DNA of 64,000 nt from assembly GCA_030068145.1 (NCBI GenBank), contig JAPJBO010000944.1:22773-86772 (forward strand). Direction: 5' to 3'. The position numbers and the translations under genes were made by a program. Under the pieces are notes generated by a model. The model made no database searches. It worked only from the letters and a program-made list of their open reading frames with translations, and was not told the DNA's origin. Below are positions 57,572 through 64,000 of the stretch, one piece after another; position 1 is the first letter of the stretch; the number at the start of each line of letters is the position of its first letter. Origin of the DNA: Diplonema papillatum (taxonomy: Eukaryota > Euglenozoa > Diplonemea > Diplonemida > Diplonemidae).

Positions 57572-59401
57572 ATGACGACTGCTCTGCTCTCGTCGCCTGC
57601 TGACGATGGCGGAAAGCAGGAAGACCCGGGAAGCGCACCGACCAATGCTCCCGGGCACCACCCAGCTCGCCCCTCCTTCTGCGACAGTCGTTTCCCAACG
57701 CGACAGAAACCCTTGCCCGACGCCGGCTTTTTGCCTCGGCAGGTCAGGGGGTTGAAGTCGCGAAGGTCGAGACTGCTCAGGGGGAGGCAGCTTTTCCTGC
57801 GGCTCCACCCCCACTTCTACGACCCCCCGACCGCAGTTCCCCTCGGCTACCTGCCACCGGAGACGAGGGGCCTCACTCCGGGAATCGGTGCCCCGAGATC
57901 GACGAGGCCGCTCGACGTCACGGCTGTGCCGCCGATCGATCTCCGCGGCCTCCGGAGCCTAGCTGGCCCCGGGGCCCGCTTGCACGGCCTGCTCGACCTC
58001 CTGACGGACGGACACTCCTTCCGTCGGAAGTTGTTGGAAGTGCCTGTCCTGCCGGGTCGGAAGAGCGACGCATTTGCCCGGCATGCGGTGACGCTGGAAG
58101 GTGTCGGGTTTGTGGAGCGGGTTCCTCGGTCGCAGCCGCTGAAGTGCGTCCTGCCGGCATTCGCCGTCGAGAAGGGCGAGCAGCACTCGCGCGCCATCGT
58201 CGACGGCCGCCCGCTGAACGAGCTGATGGAGCCCCCGCCGAAGTTCAGCCTCTTGCGTGTCGACGAGGTCATCAAGAAGATGATGTCGAAGTCACACGCA
58301 GTCGTAGTTGACCTGAAGTCCTACTTTTTCCAATTCCCAGTAGGACGGTCGACGTCGGCATTCTTCGGGCTTCGAACGAAGAGGCCGGACGGGGGCGTGG
58401 CCCTGTATCGGTGGCGCCGTCTGACGATGGGCTGGTCGTACTCGCCGGTGATTGCGCAGGACTCCGCACTCGTCGTCACGGAGCCTGCGAAGGACGACAG
58501 GGTCGTCTGGTACGACGACTGGGCCCTCGTCGGTGACTGTCCGGACGCGCTTCGCGCAGTGCGCGACCGAGTCCTGCGACGCGCCCGCCAGGTGCGCATG
58601 ACGGTCAACGACGAGAAGTCCGTCCTCGAGCCCAGCTCGACGCCGGTTGTCTTGGGGGTCGAGTTTGACCTCGCGGCGAAGAGGTACCGACTGAAGCAGG
58701 AGTGGGCGAGGAAGGCGCACCTCCTCTTTTGCTCGGTCGGTTCGATGCAGATGACTTTGCGTGGCGTTTGGAAGGTCGTCGGAACCGCCATTTGGGCATG
58801 GACGGTGTGGGGCACGCCACTCTGCAGAGTTAGCCCGGTGCTTGCGTGGATGGGGACCCTGGCGCACCAAGTCCTGACCGGTTCCCTGGGCTGGGAGTCG
58901 CTGGTCCGCGTGAGCGACGACGTTTTTCCGTTCCTTGCGGGAGTGAGACGGCGTCTGTCGGGCAACCGGTGGGTCGTTTTCGACTCGAAGCAACGGGACA
59001 CCCTCGTGGAGGCGTGGTCCGACGCCAGCATGCAGGGATGGGCCTGGCTGGTGGGTTCCATGGCGATGTGGGGCCCGTGGAGGGATGTCCCGCAGCACAT
59101 CTTCTTCGCTGAGCTGACGGCGGCGAAGTTCGCGATTGCGTACGCGGCTTCTCGCTCTCCGCTGTCGACGATCAGGATCTTCGTCGACAACTTGCCCGCC
59201 GTCAACTGCTTGAGGAACTGGAAGTCGAAGACCCAGCTCGGGAACTTCATCCTGTGCCAGGTCCGCGACGTCTTGGAGGAACACCAGTGCGTCCTCGAGA
59301 CTGTATGGGTCCCGACTGCTGAGCAACTGGCAGACGTCTGGACGCGGGACCCATACAGGCAGGGCATCCAGCCGCCCCGGACCCCGTTCTGCGTTGCATG
59401 A
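57572..59401 (+). CDS. Reverse transcriptase/RNase H of element III
   Basis: 609 codons from ATG (MTTALLSSPADDGGKQEDPG). About 45 residues derive from the scar of the deleted recombinase region, then CDSRFPTRQKPLPDAGFLPR aligns with element I. RT: VVVDLKSYFFQFPVGRSTSA, RRLTMGWSYSPVIAQD and VVWYDDWALVGD. RNase H: EAWSDASMQGWAWL, FFAELTAAKFAI, IFVDNLPAVN and WVPTAEQLADVWTRD. The C-terminal 200 residues look identical to element I. The frame is open upstream to 57410. It would need recombinase from another element. Confidence 0.88.
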   Translation: MTTALLSSPADDGGKQEDPGSAPTNAPGHHPARPSFCDSRFPTRQKPLPDAGFLPRQVRGLKSRRSRLLRGRQLFLRLHPHFYDPPTAVPLGYLPPETRGLTPGIGAPRSTRPLDVTAVPPIDLRGLRSLAGPGARLHGLLDLLTDGHSFRRKLLEVPVLPGRKSDAFARHAVTLEGVGFVERVPRSQPLKCVLPAFAVEKGEQHSRAIVDGRPLNELMEPPPKFSLLRVDEVIKKMMSKSHAVVVDLKSYFFQFPVGRSTSAFFGLRTKRPDGGVALYRWRRLTMGWSYSPVIAQDSALVVTEPAKDDRVVWYDDWALVGDCPDALRAVRDRVLRRARQVRMTVNDEKSVLEPSSTPVVLGVEFDLAAKRYRLKQEWARKAHLLFCSVGSMQMTLRGVWKVVGTAIWAWTVWGTPLCRVSPVLAWMGTLAHQVLTGSLGWESLVRVSDDVFPFLAGVRRRLSGNRWVVFDSKQRDTLVEAWSDASMQGWAWLVGSMAMWGPWRDVPQHIFFAELTAAKFAIAYAASRSPLSTIRIFVDNLPAVNCLRNWKSKTQLGNFILCQVRDVLEEHQCVLETVWVPTAEQLADVWTRDPYRQGIQPPRTPFCVA

Positions 59402-59584
59402 GGATCTTTACCTCGGAAGTTTTGTATTTGCGCTCCTGATAGCGCTATTCTTTGCGAGACCCGGAGGCAGCGGGATCTCAGCTCTTTGAGTTTCACGTCC
59501 AGGGATTTTTATTCCACATTCTCGCTTTCATTTCACCAACCCTGTGACAATTATCATCTTCACCGTTTCTGCCAACGCGACCTT

Positions 59585-59589
<5 letters not shown>

Positions 59590-59623
<34 letters not shown>
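59590..59623 (+). repeat. (GA)n tract after element III
   Basis: About 33 bp of GA directly after ttttccga of B1. Confidence 0.95.
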
Positions 59624-59807
59624 GAGTTAGAGTGCAGGGACAATCTCTCCGGGGAGTTTCCGGTCTCCTCACTTCCAAGAATGCGGATTGCGCGTGAACG
59701 TCAGTCGTTCTATTTACGTCTCCATGGATTTCTTTGGCGCTGACCACAGTGTCTGGCCAAGAGGATCTGCTGCCCAAAGCAAGATACCGCGCCGAAGCCC
59801 GGAAGAA

Positions 59808-61065
59808 TCGGAACACAGAGATGCAGTCTGTTTCATCGCGGGAACGGGTGGGATGAAGTACCTACTGTTGCGATGAAGAACGGAGCCAACAATCCGATAG
59901 GCCGACCGTGTGCAGATGAGGACTTGGGAGCTTCTCAGTATCCAGAGCGACAAGCGAGCACAACCACGCAGGGTCGTAAGGCGAACGTAGAAGAGTCAGA
60001 ACACAGACGTGTCAGCCAGTCTATCTTCATTGCGCGAACGCGTGGGAATGAAATACCAAATGTTTTGTGTCATCAGTCAACAGTCCGCTGAGGAAACCGT
60101 GTGCAGATTAGGACACTTGACCTCAGTAGGGCGACGACCCCGAGACTCGCGAACACAGTCATGCGTAGTCTTATGGAAAAGTCGGAAACTGTCAGAACAC
60201 AGAGATGTGTCAGCCAGTCTATCTTCATTGCGCGGACGCGTGGGAATGAAATACCAAATGTTTTGTATCATCAGTCGACAGTCCGCCGAGAAAATCGTGT
60301 GCAGGTTAGGATACTTGACTCAGTAACCAGGGGGACGACCCCCAGACAAGCGAGCACAACCATGCATGATCTTGTCAGAACACAGAGAGTGTGTCAGCCA
60401 GTCTATCTTCATTGCGCGGACGCGTGGGAATGAAATACCAAATGTTGTGTATCATCATTCAGAACGGAGTCGACAGCCCACTAGGCAACCCGTTAGCAGA
60501 TGCGACAGCCCTCAGAACAAGCGAGCGCAGCCATGCAGGATCTCATGGCCAAGTCGGAAGAGTCAGAACACAGAGATGTGTCAGCCAGTCTATCTTCATT
60601 GCGCGAACGCGTGGGAATGAAATACCAAGTGTTGTGTATCATCACGACGAACGAAGCCAACAGTCCGGCGTCTAGGCAAGGAGATTTGAGCACTTCACGG
60701 CTTCAAGAACAAGTGACCCTAGCACGGGAGCAACCTCGCAGGGCCTTAAGACGAAGAAGAGTCAGAACACAGAGATGTGTCAGCCAGTCAATCTTCCTTG
60801 CGCAAGCGCGTGGGAATGAAATACCAAATGTTGTGTATCATTACGACGAACGAAGCCAACAGTCCAGCTTCTAGGAAAATTGTGTGCAGATTAGAGACTT
60901 GGACACTTCAAGACGGCTTCAAGAACAAGTAACTTGAGCTACTCTAGCACGCAGGGGTCTTAAGGCCAGAAGAGTCAGAACACAGAGATGTGTCAGCCAG
61001 TTTATCTTCATTGCGCGAGCGCGTGGGAATGAAATACCAAGTGTTGTGTATCATCACGAAGATCG
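59808..61065 (+). repeat. Interspersed ~195-bp repeat array, cluster B (7 cores)
   Basis: Same core as 45383-46560; cores start at about 59810 (diverged), 59995, 60191, 60374, 60562, 60761 and 60974, spaced 183-213 bp. Inter-core parts share aacagtccg, gtgtgcagattagg and cacttcacggcttcaagaac. The hairpin acacagagatgtgt is kept in most cores. Confidence 0.92.
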
Positions 61066-61407
61066 GAATTGGGAACGTTGCCGCGGTCGACTATCAATAC
61101 CCAACCACGCCTTTTCCATTGGCCCAAGCGAGCGTGGCATACACGGCGACACCCCGGTGTTCACGTCAGCAAGGCTCCCCCACTTCGTAGGCGGAACTGC
61201 GAAGCACGCAACGAACGGATAAATGCAACGGTGTTCTTCGTTTGCCGCAGGAACAACAGGACAGTGGACAGAAAAAAAAAGAAAAAAAAACAGCAGAAAC
61301 AAAGGACAAATGGGGGAAGGGGTGGGGGGGGCAGAGAAGAACACGTTTACAAAAAAGCGCCTGCTTTGCTTTCAGCCATCCGGAAGCCCGCGCTCGAATG
61401 CTCGCTG

Positions 61408-61668
61408 ATGTCTTTCGGATTTCGACTTTTTCTCCTTTTGGCTTTCCTGGGAAAGACTGTGTTCGTGTGGCACTCATTGGCATGGGCCGATCGCAGCTCT
61501 AGCCAGCTTTTGTGCTGGAAAAATTGCAAAAGTGCATCGGGCAAGGGTCGGCCGTTTTTGCGACGGAGGAAAGAGTGTGCGTGCGATGAGCAGCGCGATA
61601 CTGTTAGGCAATACGTTGAGGCTCGCGACTTTTTCTGCGCATCGAATGATGTGATGGGCCAGGGATGA
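61408..61668 (+). CDS. Possible small secreted protein
   Basis: 86 codons from ATG: MSFGFRLFLLLAFLGKTVFV looks like a signal peptide, followed by SQLLCWKNCKSASGKGRPFL and ECACDEQRDTV with five Cys. No family, no neighbour support; may be chance. Confidence 0.2.
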   Translation: MSFGFRLFLLLAFLGKTVFVWHSLAWADRSSSQLLCWKNCKSASGKGRPFLRRRKECACDEQRDTVRQYVEARDFFCASNDVMGQG

Positions 61669-62749
61669 CGGTGACCAAAAATTAATCACGACCGAATGCT
61701 GCAAATGAACAAGTGTGGACAACTCTTGGGCGCGGCGTGGGTCGTAGCATCTATCTTTTTTTTTTTTTTTGCAAACTCGTGCTCTGGAGACAGCTATAGC
61801 GCGCAGGCCAAGAATTCGATGCGCCCCCTGAGTAACTCGCGCGTTCCTCTGGGCTGGGGTCCTGGCTTCGAGGCGTCGGCCACAATCCATCCGACAATCC
61901 ATTTCCTCCCCACGTGTGTTACTAGAAGACCATGGTGCGTACCTACTGTTTACTCGCTCTGCGTGATGTACGGTGGAGCCCAGCTTCAGCTGGGAAAAAA
62001 GCGGGTGTTACACCCTCTTCGTGTCCACGTTCCAAGGCTGGACACCACTGTGTACACGGCGCGGAGGGAAGAAATGCCTTGGGTATGAAGAGCGCGTGGT
62101 GCTTTGCACCACTGAGGCCAGGTATTTCAAACCGCGGTTGAATTCTCTTTGAGAGGCTCGTGTCAATTTAGCCTATGTTTTATGAAGCGACTCCCATTCT
62201 CCCAAAACAGGGGTTCCTGCCAAATGGTTTCACTTCCTTTATCTGGTCGGCAGAGCATTGGGACGCGAGCCGTCAGGCGAGGCGGCCGCGTACGCGGCGT
62301 TCTGCGCGCTCCCACGTTTCGCAAACTGCTTGGTGATCAGGCACGTGCAGTTTGGCAGGCGGCTAGTTCGCCGCCGGTAGCAGATAGAGCGCAGTGTTAC
62401 CTCTGACGTTTTCGGGAACCTTTAGGGTCCATTCCCGCGGATTTAGTGGAGGATTGTTCAGGAAACGGTCGCGAGCGAAACCCGACCAGGTAGCGACCAT
62501 GTATCTGTCTTCTTTGCTTTGTGATGCGAACATTACGAGGTGCTGTCCGAAGACAAGGGGGGGTGGGGAAGGGGGATGCTGCGACGTGAGGCAGCCGTAC
62601 TTACAATTTTTTTTTTGCTCCGTATTCACACAGCCTAAGGAAGAAAATAACAACGCTGCTTTTCTTTTCTTTTCTTTTCTCTTAGGAATCTAGGTGGGGG
62701 GGGTTGTCAAAATACTCGGTGGGACCGTTCCTTCGGCGGAGGCTGAGGG
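61669..62749. other. No gene recognised
   Basis: A fragment like the M1 element (ggtggagcccagcttcagct, then aaaaaagcgggtgtt) lies near 61970-62060. Otherwise unique sequence. Confidence 0.4.
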
Positions 62750-63060
62750 GAGATTGCAAGAACGTGCTTGGAATGGATATGTGCTCAACACCGCACTGGT
62801 CCCGTCTGCGCCGTGTTTCGGTCCTTTTAAGCCACGGACACATAAGGCGGACCATCATCAGCGCAGAACCTGAGTGTCTGCAGACAGGACAGCGGTGTGA
62901 GTCTGGTTTGTCAGGCGGCTGTCCGTAGCTCGTCACAGCCAGGACCACCCGTGCTACCAGAGCACAGGCGAATCCGTCACGGGGAGAAGGCCCCTTCAAC
63001 CGTGTCTGAGCAATCAGTTAAAAAACTCAGGGCGGAGGCTGGGGGAAAGCAACTGCAAAA
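62750..63060 (+). repeat. Gamma repeat, best copy (about 300 bp)
   Basis: Most complete member: gattgcaagaacgtgcttgg, ctcaacaccgcactggtccc, ctgcagacaggacagcggtg, gtccgtagctcgtcacagcc, then cacggggagaaggcc and ccttcaaccgtg. It is followed directly by an alpha copy. Confidence 0.8.
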
Positions 63061-63210
63061 GTGGGTCATTTTTTTTCGTGGAACGCCCTTCGCTCGCACC
63101 AAACCCAGATTCTACCTGGGATTCGTGTGGGTTGCGGCACATGTTTCCTACTCCTTTGTTGTGATTTTGCAACTCCTCGAGTATTTTGCACACTAAGCGG
63201 GTGCTTTGTT
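63060..63210 (+). repeat. Alpha repeat copy, diverged
   Basis: tttcgtggaacgcccttcgc, accaaacccagattctacct, gattcgtgtgggttgcggca and caactcctcgagtatttt follow the alpha order; the A tail is lost. Confidence 0.7.
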
Positions 63211-63394
63211 GGGAGGGGGGGGAAAGGGGGGGGGGGGGACATGTGACGGTTTCGCCTCACGGAGAAAGGCTCCGTCCTCTCGAATTGAGGACCTGCGTCG
63301 CCGGCGCCCTTGAGAAGGGATCCCGAAACTTTGGTGCGTACTTGCGCGCCAGCCGCTCCCTCTTCTTCTGCTCCCTGCGGGGTGTTAGGGACAA

Positions 63395-63570
63395 TGAGAC
63401 TTCAGTCTACTCTTTCTTGTACTCTTTCTTGTGTCAAGAGCTTTTAGAGTTCTTTGATACTTCAGTCTAGTCTTTCTTGCGCCAAGAGCTTTTAGAGTTA
63501 TTTGATACTTCAGGCAACTCTTTCTTGTGTCAAGAGCTTTGAGAGTTATTTGATACTTCAGTCTACCGGG
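63395..63570 (+). repeat. About 48-bp tandem repeat
   Basis: cttcagtctagtctttcttg, then cgccaagagcttttagagtt, atttgata repeated three times with variation. cttcagtctactcttt reappears at the very end of the window. Confidence 0.9.
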
Positions 63571-63589
63571 GGCCGGTTACTGGCGGGCG

Positions 63590-63935
63590 AACTTGCCATC
63601 ACAGGCAAACTTAGCTTCGCCCGAACTTTGCTTCGAACTTAGCTTCGCCCGAACTTAGCACCGCCCGAACTTTGCTTCACCAGAACTTAGCTTCGCCAGA
63701 ACTTTGCATCGCCCGAGCGTTGCTTCGCCCGAAATTTACTTCACCAGAATTCAGCTTCACGAACTTTGCTTCGAACTTTGCTTCGCCCGAGCTTAGCTTC
63801 GCCAGATCTTAGCATCGCCCGAAATTTGCTTCGCCCGAGCTCAGCTGCACCCGAACTTTCTTCGCCCGAACTTTGCTTCACCAGAACTTAGCTTCGCCCG
63901 TCGCCCCATCTTTACTGTTTCCCGAACTTTAACCG
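63590..63935 (+). repeat. 15-bp minisatellite (cgaactt(a/t)gcttcgc)n
   Basis: Roughly twenty degenerate units such as cgaactttgcttcgc, cgaacttagcttcgc and cagaacttagcttcgc. Confidence 0.92.
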
Positions 63936-64000
63936 CTGCCTCCAGTCTCGCCCCGCGCCGGTCTTTAGCCGAGCGAACGTACTACTTCAGTCTACTCTTT

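Larger units (their letters stand above)
57151..59590 (+). mobile_element. YR retrotransposon III, deleted derivative without recombinase
   Basis: A1 (57151-57275) and B1 (59514-59590) match element I closely, but there is no A2-B2. Gag is reduced to a C-terminal-like remnant and nearly all of the YR gene is gone, while RT/RNase H is intact and close to identical over its second half. (GA)n flanks both ends. Confidence 0.9.

Overview
The window looks like nuclear DNA from a TE-rich unicellular eukaryote, probably an alga or other protist. Host genes have GT-AG introns and sit among long gene-free stretches, several dispersed repeat families, LINE elements and tyrosine-recombinase (YR) retrotransposons. 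A photosynthetic alveolate such as a chromerid or dinoflagellate relative fits the LINE protein style and the one-sided gene orientation, but no single gene proves it.

Layout. Bases 1-14.6 kb hold no recognisable gene, only dispersed repeats (called here alpha, beta, gamma, delta), small MITE-like elements and long G runs. A two-exon PP2C phosphatase lies at 14.6-16.5 kb. A hAT transposase remnant, a decayed LINE and a frameshifted unknown ORF follow at 17-21 kb. A TauE/SafE membrane transporter occupies 22.3-26.75 kb; its 3-kb intron contains a LINE tail into which a 1.49-kb element with 465-494-bp inverted repeats and its own 114-aa ORF has inserted. From 29.9 to 47.45 kb lie ribulose-phosphate 3-epimerase, an orphan terminal exon, an acidic nuclear-type protein, a JmjC/cupin ribosomal oxygenase and a nitronate monooxygenase. 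The monooxygenase has a 9.6-kb intron carrying three LINE copies and a ~195-bp interspersed array. All recognised host genes are on the minus strand.

From 47.5 to 59.6 kb is a chain of three YR retrotransposons separated by (GA)n tracts. Two carry gag, tyrosine recombinase and RT/RNase H in that order, with split direct repeats (A1-ORFs-B1-A2-B2); the third has lost its recombinase. A second copy of the ~195-bp array (59.8-61.1 kb) and terminal minisatellites (63.4-64 kb) close the window.

The most unusual items are the gag-YR-RT/RH elements embedded in (GA)n tracts, the long-TIR element with an unrecognised protein, the interspersed ~195-bp arrays with a stem-conserving core, the LINE copies sitting in their own tail repeats, and a ~51-56-bp palindrome that looks mobile.
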